From positions 1 through 12,557 of the forward strand of contig ONFW01000137.1 in the NCBI GenBank assembly GCA_900317215.1: 12,557 bases of DNA. The letters run 5' to 3'. Source of the stretch: an uncultured Eubacteriales bacterium (GTDB taxonomy: Bacteria; Bacillota; Clostridia; Oscillospirales; Acutalibacteraceae). Positions 6,899 through 12,557 of the stretch are shown here, one piece after another (the stretch's first letter is position 1; every line of letters starts with the position of its first letter). Position numbers and translations under genes: made by a program. Under the pieces are notes generated by a model. The model made no database searches. It was not told the DNA's origin and was given only the letters and a program-made list of their open reading frames with translations.

Positions 6899-7357
6899 TT
6901 ATTCCTTGTCGGAGCCGTTTTCGGAGCTGTTTTCTTCGTCCTCATCGTCAAGCTCGTCCTCGTCATAATCAAATTCAAGAGTTTCTCCGCAGTTCGGGCA
7001 GAGCATTCCGCCGTCGTTGAGCTGATCCTCATTAAGTCCGATAGCAGCGCCGCAGGTAGGGCAAACAACCTCATAGGCTGCGTCCTCTTCGCCACAGACG
7101 CATGCAGGCTCATCGTCCTCGTCGTCATCGTCCTCATCGTCATAGATCAGGTCTTCCACACCTGCAAGATCCTCATCGAGAGCGTCGATCTGATCGCAAA
7201 CATCATCATAACACTGCTCAAGCTCGGATACTTCCTCAGCCATTTCGTTTACAAGGTCGATAAGCGCCTTGAGTATCTTGGTCTGCTTGTCCTTGGGATC
7301 AAGCTCAAGACCGTCTGCCAGCCCCTTGATATAGGCTGCCTTTTCCGTAATTTTCAT
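6899..7357 (-). CDS. CD1247 N-terminal domain protein with zinc ribbon and acidic tails
   Basis: A 152-residue acidic protein of unknown function. The N-terminal 70 residues (KAAYIKGLADGLELD, then a long helical stretch with EMAEEVSELEQ) resemble the CD1247 N-terminal domain seen next to efp in Clostridia. An almost purely Asp/Glu run (73-83) follows, then a zinc ribbon with CPTCG (C99, C102) and CPNCG (C120, C123) 17 residues apart; an extra CVC (86, 88) precedes it. The C-terminal 25 residues are again acidic. The ATG at 7357 has GGAGG 7 bases upstream. It follows efp after 30 bases and is closed by a terminator, so the two form one transcript. The acidic, zinc-ribbon build suggests a protein- or RNA-complex adaptor, but this is only a guess. 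Confidence 0.8.
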   Translation of the reverse strand: MKITEKAAYIKGLADGLELDPKDKQTKILKALIDLVNEMAEEVSELEQCYDDVCDQIDALDEDLAGVEDLIYDDEDDDDEDDEPACVCGEEDAAYEVVCPTCGAAIGLNEDQLNDGGMLCPNCGETLEFDYDEDELDDEDEENSSENGSDKE

Positions 7358-7387
7358 TTTTATTCCTCCGTTAATAATCAGAGAGCC

Positions 7388-7945
7388 TTATGCTCTTGAC
7401 ATATACTCGCCTGTTCTTGTGTCGATCTGGATCTGATCACCCTCGTTTATAAATAGAGGAACCTTGATCTCTGCGCCTGTTTCAAGTGTGGCGGGCTTTG
7501 TTACGTTAGTTGCTGTATCGCCCTTGAAGCCGGGGTCGGTCTGAGTTACAGTAAGAACAACGAATGTAGGAGGCTCAACACCGAAAACACTGCCCTTGTA
7601 GGAAAGTATCTTGCACTCCATATTTTCCTTTACAAACTTAAAGTTGTCTCCGAGAACGCTTGCGCTGATCGGTATCTGCTCGTAAGTCTCGCTGTCCATG
7701 AAGTAATAGAGGTCACCGTCGTTGTAGAGGTACTCCATATCCTTTCTCTCAATAAAAGCTGTCGGATACTTATCATTGGGATTGAAGGTCTTTTCAATTA
7801 CTGCGCCCGTGATAACATTCTTTATTTTTGTGCGTACAAAAGCAGCGCCCTTTCCGGGCTTAACATGCTGGAATTCGATAATGGTAACGACCTGTCCGTC
7901 CATATCGAAGGTTACGCCGTTTCTGAAATCTCCTGCTGTGATCAT
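7388..7945 (-). CDS. efp: translation elongation factor P
   Basis: EF-P binds ribosomes stalled on polyproline stretches, between the P and E sites, and restores peptide-bond formation. The 185-residue, three-domain protein shows the N-terminal loop HVKPGKGAAF with K32 at the position modified in many bacteria, the OB-type domain 2 and the C-terminal signature block TNVTKPATLETGAEIKVPLF. The ATG at 7945 has GGAGG about 8 bases upstream. Two sigma-A-like promoters precede it. In many Firmicutes efp directly follows aroQ and yqhT; here a TerD-vWA gene intervenes, which may be why efp carries strong promoters of its own. The modification enzyme is not encoded in the window. Confidence 0.97.
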   Translation of the reverse strand: MITAGDFRNGVTFDMDGQVVTIIEFQHVKPGKGAAFVRTKIKNVITGAVIEKTFNPNDKYPTAFIERKDMEYLYNDGDLYYFMDSETYEQIPISASVLGDNFKFVKENMECKILSYKGSVFGVEPPTFVVLTVTQTDPGFKGDTATNVTKPATLETGAEIKVPLFINEGDQIQIDTRTGEYMSRA

Positions 7946-7969
7946 AAAAACATCCTCCTGTTTTCCATT

Positions 7970-7998
7970 ATTATATCGCCGGATAAAACTGTATTCAA
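7970..7998 (-). promoter_or_regulatory. efp promoter P2 (proximal)
   Basis: TTGAAT (7998-7993), 17-base spacer, TATAAT (7975-7970). Transcription would begin near 7963, leaving a leader of about 18 bases with the GGAGG site. Confidence 0.6.
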
Positions 7999-8022
7999 TT
8001 AAACAGCCCTATACACCTTAGT

Positions 8023-8051
8023 ATTATACTATATCCATTTCAAAATTGCAA
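8023..8051 (-). promoter_or_regulatory. efp promoter P1 (distal)
   Basis: TTGCAA (8051-8046), 17-base spacer, perfect TATAAT (8028-8023). Transcription would begin near 8016 with a leader of about 70 bases that runs through P2. This is the best promoter match in the window. Confidence 0.72.
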
Positions 8052-8085
8052 GAACTAATATTCCCGTGCGTGACAGCTTCGGGAT

Positions 8086-8139
8086 AGGGGGAAGGCTTTC
8101 TGAAGAAAGGCTCTCCCCCGGACCTCGTTTCAAAGACTT
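8086..8139 (+). repeat. GC-rich palindromic repeat, copy 2
   Basis: GGGGGAAGGCTTTC (8087-8100) and GAAAGGCTCTCCCCC (8105-8119) form a hairpin with one extra base, one mismatch and a 4-base loop, followed by GGACCTCGTTTCAAAGACTT. The layout (five G, A-rich turn, arm, five C, then GACC, a T run and AAGACTT) is the same as at 3799-3860 and in the same orientation. It starts about 10 bases after the stop of the TerD-vWA gene. There is no clear U-run, so it may only incidentally help end that transcript. Confidence 0.65.
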
Positions 8140-8147
8140 ATAATGTT

Positions 8148-9875
8148 TCAGATCATGCCATTTTGTCTGATAGCGTTGAGCCATGAGGGGAATTCGTTAA
8201 GGAGACGGGAATATAACTCCTGATTGCTGACGCTTTTGAAATCGTCAAGGGCAAAGAAGTTTGCGTTGTCAACATATCTCCCCTCCATAGAATCAAGATG
8301 CTCAAGAACGCCGTATTTATAGCCGCCTACACCGACAAACTGCCAGAATATAGGCAGTTTTGAGGATTTAGTTATCAGCTTGGTTATCGGGCCCTCAAGC
8401 ATGACGTCTCCGTCTGTGATAAACAGAACATAGGCGGGCAGGGTCGTGTTTTTGTATTCCTTTATTACCAGCTCCATTACGGCGGGCTCGTTGTTTGAGT
8501 ATTTGAGCTCCTTCATAACATCGTGCCAGTTTACGGGAACGGACGAATCATAGTTTGACATAGTAACAGGATCCATTCTTTTCGGTTTTTTCGCAAAGAT
8601 CCAGAAGTCAAGCTGACCGTCATCATCAAACTGCACAGCGAGAGGAAGCGTCTTGTTTACTATCTCCTGTACTGTACCGTCCTGATATCTGTCGGTCATA
8701 GAGGCTGATATATCAAGAACAAGAGCAACACGGGCCACGCAGTTCTGCAGATCGCGCTTTTCCAGCTCAAGCTGCAAGGGCTTTGCAAGGGAAACGAGCT
8801 TCGGAGCACCTGCCTGCAGTTTCTTTTCAAGTGATACCTTAGGCTGCCCTTGGCGTGAGGTCGGTGAGGGAGCAGGCGAGTTGTAAGAGCCGTAGGAGGG
8901 AGCGCTCTGCTGCATCGGCATCGGGGAGCCATAGGAGGGAGCTTCCTGCTGCATTGGCATCGGAGAGCCATAGGAAGGTGCGCTCTGCTGAGTCGGCATC
9001 GGAGAGCCGTAGGAAGGAGCGCTCTGCTGAGTCGGCATCGGGGAGCCGTAGGAAGGAGCTTCCTGCTGCATCGGCATCGGGGAGCCATAGGAAGGAGCTT
9101 CCTGCTGCATTGGTATCGGGGAGCCGTAGGAAGGAGCGCTCTGCTGAGTCGGCATCGGAGAGCCGTAGGAAGGAGCGCTCTGCTGAGTCGGCATCGGTGA
9201 GCCGTAGGAAGGAGCTTCCTGCTGCATCGGCATCGGAGAGCCGTAGGAAGGAGCGCTCTGCTGAGTCGGCATCGGGGAGCCGTAGGAGGGAGTTTCCTGC
9301 TGCATCGGCATCGGAGAGCCGTAGGAGGGGGCACTCTGCTGTACGGGGACGGAATCTGAGGAAGCCTCCTCGCCGCCGAATTCTCTCAGCAGATCGCCTA
9401 AGCCGCCGTTAAAGCCGGAGGCAACTGCCGCAAAGCGCCATACGTCCTTTTTGTATATTTCAAGCGAAATGACAGCTTTTTCCGCCTGAAAGTCATTCCC
9501 CGAAAGCTGCATATCGGCAATGGTGTTTTGTCCCTGTTTTATCTCTATCGTGTGCGATGAGATATCATGCATTGTCTGAGCACCGTCAATGCTTACGGTA
9601 AAGACGAGCCTGACTATGCTTGACGGAAGCGCAGAAAGGCGGAGAGTATAGCTGCAGGTCTTTCCGGCAGAGGAGTATACTATCTCATTCTGAGGTGAAT
9701 GTGTCTGATTATAGAAGATCATATAGCGGTCGTCTGAGAGCTTGCCTGCCGTATCGACGCCAAAGCAGCAAAAGTCGTATTCCGCACTGCCGTTAACGCT
9801 CATATTGACCGTGAGATCATTGTTTGTATCCGCATATTTCTCTAATTTGTCTCTGAAACCCCTTTGCATTCTCAT
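8148..9875 (-). CDS. TerD domain - repeat linker - vWA domain protein (TerF-like)
   Basis: A 575-residue fusion. Residues about 20-160 form a TerD domain (calcium-binding fold of tellurite/stress-resistance proteins), with YDFCCFGVDTAGKLSDDRYM, FYNQTHSP and a closing KDVWRFAAVASGFNGGL. Residues 176-330 are 12 tandem 13-residue units of the type PMPxQQxAPSYGS. Residues about 375-575 form a von Willebrand A domain with a complete metal site start DISAS (D388, S390, S392) and ITDGD (D488), of the kind found in TerF. No signal peptide or membrane helix is seen, so it is cytoplasmic. The ATG at 9875 has AGGAGGT 6 bases upstream. The family links to phage, metal and envelope stress, but the molecular role is unsettled. 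No other ter gene is in the window. It sits between yqhT and efp, normally neighbours, so it looks like an acquired gene. Confidence 0.9.
   Translation of the reverse strand: MRMQRGFRDKLEKYADTNNDLTVNMSVNGSAEYDFCCFGVDTAGKLSDDRYMIFYNQTHSPQNEIVYSSAGKTCSYTLRLSALPSSIVRLVFTVSIDGAQTMHDISSHTIEIKQGQNTIADMQLSGNDFQAEKAVISLEIYKKDVWRFAAVASGFNGGLGDLLREFGGEEASSDSVPVQQSAPSYGSPMPMQQETPSYGSPMPTQQSAPSYGSPMPMQQEAPSYGSPMPTQQSAPSYGSPMPTQQSAPSYGSPIPMQQEAPSYGSPMPMQQEAPSYGSPMPTQQSAPSYGSPMPTQQSAPSYGSPMPMQQEAPSYGSPMPMQQSAPSYGSYNSPAPSPTSRQGQPKVSLEKKLQAGAPKLVSLAKPLQLELEKRDLQNCVARVALVLDISASMTDRYQDGTVQEIVNKTLPLAVQFDDDGQLDFWIFAKKPKRMDPVTMSNYDSSVPVNWHDVMKELKYSNNEPAVMELVIKEYKNTTLPAYVLFITDGDVMLEGPITKLITKSSKLPIFWQFVGVGGYKYGVLEHLDSMEGRYVDNANFFALDDFKSVSNQELYSRLLNEFPSWLNAIRQNGMI
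8886..9350 (-). repeat. 39-bp tandem repeat array, 12 units, inside the TerD-vWA gene
   Basis: Twelve in-frame units encode VPVQQSAPSYGS followed by eleven PxPxQQxxPSYGS units (protein residues 176-330). Two main types alternate: A (PMPMQQEAPSYGS) and B (PMPTQQSAPSYGS). In protein order the units are a partial first unit, A (with ET), B, A, B, B, A (with PIP), A, B, B, A, and a hybrid PMPMQQSAPSYGS. Nucleotide identity between units is very high, with scattered silent changes, which points to recent expansion. The encoded segment is Pro/Gln/Ser/Tyr/Gly-rich and should be an extended, flexible linker with 12 tyrosines. Confidence 0.95.
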
Positions 9876-9912
9876 GCGATTACCTCCTGTTAGGATAATA
9901 GTTTTTGAATAA

Positions 9913-9921
9913 ATTATATCA
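9913..9921 (-). promoter_or_regulatory. extended -10 promoter for the TerD-vWA gene
   Basis: TGATATAAT on the - strand is a full extended -10 element (TGnTATAAT); no -35 match is seen at the right distance. Its TGA is the stop codon of the upstream peptidase gene. Transcription would start near 9906, about 30 bases before the ATG. Read-through from the upstream operon is also possible, since no terminator lies between. Confidence 0.45.
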
Positions 9922-11004
9922 AAGGACGATCAGCTCTTTAGGCAGCAGAGCAAGATTGATATAGCCTTCAGAAGTGACAACGACCATATCCTCAATCCTT
10001 ACTCCGCCCTTTCCCTGAACATAGATGCCCGGCTCAACGGTTATGACCATTCCGCTTTTGAGCTCAAGGCTGCTCTCGGGAGAAACAGAGGGCGCCTCGT
10101 GGATATCAAGTCCTACTCCATGACCGGTGGAGTGTCCGAAAAGCCCCTGATATCCCGCATTGTCGATATAGCTGCGGGCGGCTCTGTCTACCTCGCCGCA
10201 GGTCGCTCCCTCACGCACTGTGTCAAGTGCATGGAGCTGAGCCTGAAGCACGGTATCATAAATCCGTTTCTGAGAGTTGTCTGCTCTGCCAAAAGCGACG
10301 GTCCTTGTCATATCGCTGTGGTAGCCTTCAAAGGTTGCGCCGATATCAAAGAGTATGAAGTCTCCATAGCGTATTTTGGTATAATCCGGAACGCCATGCG
10401 GCATTGAGGTCTTGCTGCCCGTAAGAACTATAAGGTCAAATGAGACAGCTTCCGCGCCCGAGCGTCTCATACGGAATTCAAGGTCAAGAGCAAGCTCTTT
10501 TTCGGTGACCCCCTCACGAATGAGCTTTATCGTTTCTCTGAAGGAGTCCTCAGTGATGCGTTGAGCCCGTCTCATTTTTGCTATCTCCTCAGAGGTTTTT
10601 ATGATCCTCTGTCTGCCTATCAGCTCATCAAGCGCGCCGCTTCTTATGGAGACAGCTCCGGCCTGAGAGAATATAGCTTCTATCCTGTCTGCTTCGGTAA
10701 GGGTGAAGGCGGAGCTTTCAAGCATGATACTGCGGAGCTTTTTCTGAACGATAAGCTCCTTCATTGTATCCGAGAGTTTTTTGAACAGTATGACCTCACA
10801 GTTCCTTGCCTGCTTTCTCGCTGCCTCCTCATATCTTGAGTCTACTAACAGAAATGAGCCTGATCTTGTGACAAAGAGATAACCCAGAGAGGATACAAAG
10901 CCGGTGAAGTATCTGCGGTTAGTCTCAGAAATGATAAGGGCTGCGTCAGCGTTTTCGGGCAGGAGCATGGCAAGAGTAGTCGACCTGTTTTCAGCGGTTT
11001 CCAT
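9919..11004 (-). CDS. yqhT: M24-family Xaa-Pro peptidase (YqhT-like)
   Basis: Cytoplasmic metallopeptidase that cleaves peptide bonds next to proline, an aminopeptidase or dipeptidase of the pita-bread fold. The 361-residue protein has an N-terminal creatinase-like domain (about 1-125) and a C-terminal catalytic domain with all five dinuclear metal ligands: D220 and D231 (FDIGATFEGYHSDMTRT), H295 (STGHGVGLDIHEAP), E324 (VEPGIY) and E338 (GVRIEDM). I place the start at the ATG at 11004 because AGGAGG (11013-11018) lies 8 bases upstream; an in-frame GTG at 11013 falls inside that site. It follows aroQ after 20 bases. Bacillus has the same aroQ - yqhT - efp order. Sequence alone does not separate aminopeptidase P from prolidase activity. 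Confidence 0.93.
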   Translation of the reverse strand: METAENRSTTLAMLLPENADAALIISETNRRYFTGFVSSLGYLFVTRSGSFLLVDSRYEEAARKQARNCEVILFKKLSDTMKELIVQKKLRSIMLESSAFTLTEADRIEAIFSQAGAVSIRSGALDELIGRQRIIKTSEEIAKMRRAQRITEDSFRETIKLIREGVTEKELALDLEFRMRRSGAEAVSFDLIVLTGSKTSMPHGVPDYTKIRYGDFILFDIGATFEGYHSDMTRTVAFGRADNSQKRIYDTVLQAQLHALDTVREGATCGEVDRAARSYIDNAGYQGLFGHSTGHGVGLDIHEAPSVSPESSLELKSGMVITVEPGIYVQGKGGVRIEDMVVVTSEGYINLALLPKELIVL

Positions 11005-11012
11005 AAGGAGCA

Positions 11013-11018
11013 CCTCCT
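11013..11018 (-). promoter_or_regulatory. ribosome binding site deciding the peptidase start
   Basis: AGGAGG on the - strand, 8 bases before the ATG at 11004. The GTG at 11013 overlaps it and cannot be the start. Confidence 0.75.
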
Positions 11019-11024
11019 ATCATT

Positions 11025-11456
11025 TCAAAGCAGCTCTGCGAGAGCGGCAAGTCCGATAAAGTAGCTTTGCTTGCCGAAGCCGGCGATACAGCCTTTGCAT
11101 ACGGGGGATATCACCGACTTATGACGGAAATCCTCTCTTGAATAGATATTTGACATATGAGTCTCAACGGTCGGTATCTGAACAGCTTCGATAGCGTCTC
11201 TCAGGGCATAGCTGTAGTGTGTGAGGGCGCCTGCGTTTATCATTATCCCGTCCTTTTTGCCGTAGGCGGAGTGTATCCTGTCGATGATATCACCCTCGTG
11301 ATTAGACTGGAATATCTCCAGCTCAAGCCCGAGCTGTTCCGCTCTTTTTCTGACCTCATCATTGATGCTTTCAGCAGTTTCGGTGCCGTAGATATGACGG
11401 TCTCTGATGCCCACCATGTTAAGATTGGGGCCTAAGATAAAAAGTATCCTTTTCAT
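11025..11456 (-). CDS. aroQ: type II 3-dehydroquinate dehydratase
   Basis: Third enzyme of the shikimate pathway; removes water from 3-dehydroquinate to give 3-dehydroshikimate for aromatic amino acid synthesis. The 143-residue size is typical of the dodecameric type II enzyme. Seen in order: LGPNLNMVGIR near the N terminus, the catalytic tyrosine Y23 in IYG, SNHEGDIIDRIH (51-62), the substrate-binding NAGALTH (74-80), and VETHMSNIYSREDFRHKS with H100 as the catalytic acid. The loop residues RDRH before Y23 differ from the more usual REP-type loop, but the catalytic set is complete. The ATG at 11456 overlaps the stop of the DUF6572-like gene (ATGA), so the two are translationally coupled; GGGAG lies upstream. 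Confidence 0.96.
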   Translation of the reverse strand: MKRILFILGPNLNMVGIRDRHIYGTETAESINDEVRKRAEQLGLELEIFQSNHEGDIIDRIHSAYGKKDGIMINAGALTHYSYALRDAIEAVQIPTVETHMSNIYSREDFRHKSVISPVCKGCIAGFGKQSYFIGLAALAELL

Positions 11457-11794
11457 TTTGATGCATCTCCCTGTGCAAGAGTAAATCTGAATTCAACTCC
11501 TTTTTCCTTCAGAGCCCTTTTGCCCGCAAGGAAAAAGTCGTTGGCGTTTTTCGTCCACATATATTTCATTACAGCCTCTATCCTGAAGCCCTTGAATTCT
11601 CTGTCGCCGTATTGCTTTTTATATCCCTTAGATTCGATATAGCCATAGTAGTTGTTTATCTTTTTGCGGAAGGCATCAAGGTGATCGCTTTCCTCAATGA
11701 GCCACGTATAGGGATCCGTGATAAGAAAAACAAGGGTATTCGTTGCATCCTCTATCCCCATTCCGTCAATGGTATCAGCGTGTTTTACTGACAT
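11453..11794 (-). CDS. DUF6572-like hypothetical protein
   Basis: A small cytoplasmic protein of 113 residues and unknown function. Its pattern (SVKHADTIDGMGI, then LVFLITDP, DHLDAFRKKINNYYGYIES, and a C-terminal AVMKYMWTKNANDFFLAGKRA followed by EKGVEFRF) resembles DUF6572 as I remember it. I see no catalytic motif, signal peptide or membrane helix. I choose the ATG at 11794 because GGAG (11804-11807) lies 9 bases upstream; the in-frame ATG at 11803 touches that site directly. The gene overlaps yqeG by 20 bases and aroQ by 4 (ATGA), so it is firmly embedded in this operon even though it has no evident link to shikimate synthesis. Confidence 0.7.
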   Translation of the reverse strand: MSVKHADTIDGMGIEDATNTLVFLITDPYTWLIEESDHLDAFRKKINNYYGYIESKGYKKQYGDREFKGFRIEAVMKYMWTKNANDFFLAGKRALKEKGVEFRFTLAQGDASK

Positions 11795-12299
11795 TTCCTT
11801 CATCTCCGTTTCTTAGTCTGATTTTTTTACGCTTGTTTTTCTCCATTTTCCGTCTTAGCCATATCGACCAGCCGTGCTCCTCCGATCTTGGCAGCAGCAG
11901 CACTGATTTCATTCCCGCAAGATTTGCCCCGAGCACATCGGTATATATCTGATCTCCGACGACAAGCACGGAGGAGGGCTTTTCTCTGAGCTTTCTTTTT
12001 GCTCTGTTAAAGCCGAAGGGGAAGGGCTTTAGACTCATGGCGACACAGTCAAGCCCGAGACTGTCTGCAAAGGGCTTTATCCTTTTTTTATAGTTATTAG
12101 AGCAGATAACGATGTGTATCCCGCTTTCCTTTACCATGTCTATCCACCCCTGCACGCCCTCATAGGGCGTTTTTGAGGCAGGGGGAGCGAGGGTGTTGTC
12201 GACATCGAGAAGGATAGCGTCGGTGCCGAGCTCATGCAGAAGCCCGAGAGAAATATCCGTAACATGTCTTACTGCAACGGTAGGCGTTAACAGGCTCAT
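11775..12299 (-). CDS. yqeG: YqeG-family HAD IIIA-type phosphatase
   Basis: HAD-superfamily hydrolase of 174 residues, the usual YqeG size. The catalytic motif I is DVDNT (D32 nucleophile, D34), motif II SNN (67-69), then K91 in KPFPFGFNRA and motif III GDQIYTD (115-121). YqeG relatives are predicted phosphatases, possibly of phosphatidylglycerophosphate as in related GEP4/PGP enzymes; that substrate is inference. The C-terminal 30 residues are strongly basic (RRKMEKNKRKKIRLR), which could favour membrane or nucleic-acid contact. The start is the ATG at 12299 with AAAGGA about 8 bases upstream; the frame stays open further upstream only across the promoter and terminator. First gene of the operon; overlaps the DUF6572-like gene by 20 bases. 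Confidence 0.9.
   Translation of the reverse strand: MSLLTPTVAVRHVTDISLGLLHELGTDAILLDVDNTLAPPASKTPYEGVQGWIDMVKESGIHIVICSNNYKKRIKPFADSLGLDCVAMSLKPFPFGFNRAKRKLREKPSSVLVVGDQIYTDVLGANLAGMKSVLLLPRSEEHGWSIWLRRKMEKNKRKKIRLRNGDEGNVSKTR
11804..11807 (-). promoter_or_regulatory. ribosome binding site deciding the DUF6572-like start
   Basis: GGAG on the - strand, 9 bases before the ATG at 11794 and directly abutting the alternative ATG at 11803. Confidence 0.5.
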
Positions 12300-12332
12300 C
12301 GTATCATTCCTTTGTAATTGTTCTATGCCTTT

Positions 12333-12361
12333 ATTATACATACAAAGAGCAATGATTTCAA
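12333..12361 (-). promoter_or_regulatory. sigma-A-like promoter of the yqeG-aroQ operon
   Basis: TTGAAA (12361-12356), 17-base spacer, perfect TATAAT (12338-12333) on the - strand. Transcription would start near 12326, giving a leader of about 27 bases. The -35 box lies immediately after the U-run of the rpsU terminator. Confidence 0.75.
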
Positions 12362-12362
12362 C

Positions 12363-12424
12363 AAAAAAAGATATTTCCGATGAAGAGAGAATTATGTTCA
12401 TTCTCTCCGGAACGGAAATATCTT
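12363..12424 (-). terminator. intrinsic terminator after rpsU
   Basis: A two-tier hairpin: outer stem AAGATATTTCCG (12424-12413 on the - strand) with its exact complement (12379-12368), 12 bp; inner stem of 8 bp, ATTCTCTC/GAGAGAAT (12400-12407 with 12385-12392), around a 7-base loop. The outer stem is followed on the - strand by a run of T (12369-12363). It lies 25 bases after the rpsU stop codon. Confidence 0.85.
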
Positions 12425-12449
12425 CAGATCTCTGTGTAAAATACAATTT

Positions 12450-12557
12450 TTACTTGTACTTACGCTTACGAGCAGCTTCAGACTTCTTCTTGCGCTTTAC
12501 AGAAGGCTTTTCATAAGCTTCTCTTTTACGAACCTCAGCGATGATGCCGCCTCTTGC
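12450..12557 (-). CDS. rpsU: 30S ribosomal protein S21, C-terminal part (5' end outside window)
   Basis: Small-subunit ribosomal protein near the mRNA exit platform. Only the last 35 residues and the TAA are visible: EVRKREAYEKPSVKRKKK followed by SEAARKRKYK, nearly the same as the C terminus of Bacillus-type S21, which is about 57-58 residues long. The frame runs off the right edge of the window, so roughly 22 N-terminal residues are missing. The gene is followed by a strong terminator and is probably a separate transcript from yqeG. The assignment is secure despite the short length. Confidence 0.95.
   Translation of the reverse strand, partial: ARGGIIAEVRKREAYEKPSVKRKKKSEAARKRKYK

Noticed and set aside
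8886..9350. CRISPR-like array
   Set aside because: Units of 39 bases are directly adjacent with no unique spacers, and they stay in frame with a coding gene.
8855..9412. Open frame of 185 residues on the + strand, rich in RRKERSAESAS repeats, and a similar 212-residue frame on the - strand at 8696-9334
   Set aside because: Both are by-products of the 39-base tandem repeat: the unit is a multiple of three and has no stop in these frames. The TerD-vWA reading frame has recognisable domains on both sides; these have no ribosome binding site and only low-complexity sequence.
12300..12446. N-terminal extension of yqeG to an ATG at 12446
   Set aside because: The extra 49 residues would be encoded by the rpsU terminator and the yqeG promoter; the family N terminus and a good ribosome binding site fit the ATG at 12299.

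Overview
The window looks like a chromosomal stretch from a low-to-mid GC Firmicute of class Clostridia, most likely a Ruminococcus-like member of the Oscillospirales/Ruminococcaceae. This rests on gene content and order: scpA-scpB followed by a DUF2953 gene, a ytfJ/GerW gene, a sporulation-type D,D-carboxypeptidase and an RluB-type pseudouridine synthase; aroQ, a YqhT-type peptidase and efp in a row; an efp-linked CD1247-type zinc-ribbon gene; and an S21 protein of Bacillus/Clostridium type. Shine-Dalgarno sites are GGAGG-like, and promoters are sigma-A-like with 17-base spacers. Species cannot be fixed from the sequence alone.

Layout. One gene, the 3' half of leuS (1-1215), is read on the + strand. 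Every other gene is on the - strand, so the transcription order runs from the right end to the left. It starts with the 3' end of rpsU (12450-12557, cut by the window edge) and a strong terminator. Next comes yqeG - DUF6572-like - aroQ - YqhT-like peptidase, a tight unit with two overlaps. Then follow a TerD-vWA (TerF-like) gene with a 12-unit 13-residue repeat linker, efp with two good promoters plus the zinc-ribbon gene, and a terminator. After that come a site-2 protease gene (M50), scpA, scpB and the DUF2953 gene, then a roughly 350-base spacer, ytfJ with its own promoter, dacF and rluB. A 13-bp palindromic terminator separates rluB from the convergent leuS.

Functionally this is mostly housekeeping: translation (leuS, efp, rpsU), rRNA modification (rluB), chromosome segregation (scpA, scpB), cell wall and sporulation (dacF, ytfJ), shikimate pathway (aroQ), peptide turnover and a membrane protease. 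The accessory-looking parts are three. The first is the TerD-vWA gene, which sits between the usually adjacent yqhT and efp. The second is a pair of GC-rich palindromic repeats of one family (3799-3860 and 8086-8139). The third is the spacer around the first of these, flanked by a 16-base imperfect inverted repeat. Both palindromes lie where an otherwise conserved gene run is opened up. I found no CRISPR array, tRNA, transposase or phage gene, and no clear undescribed multi-gene system; the TerD-vWA locus is the best candidate for something unusual.
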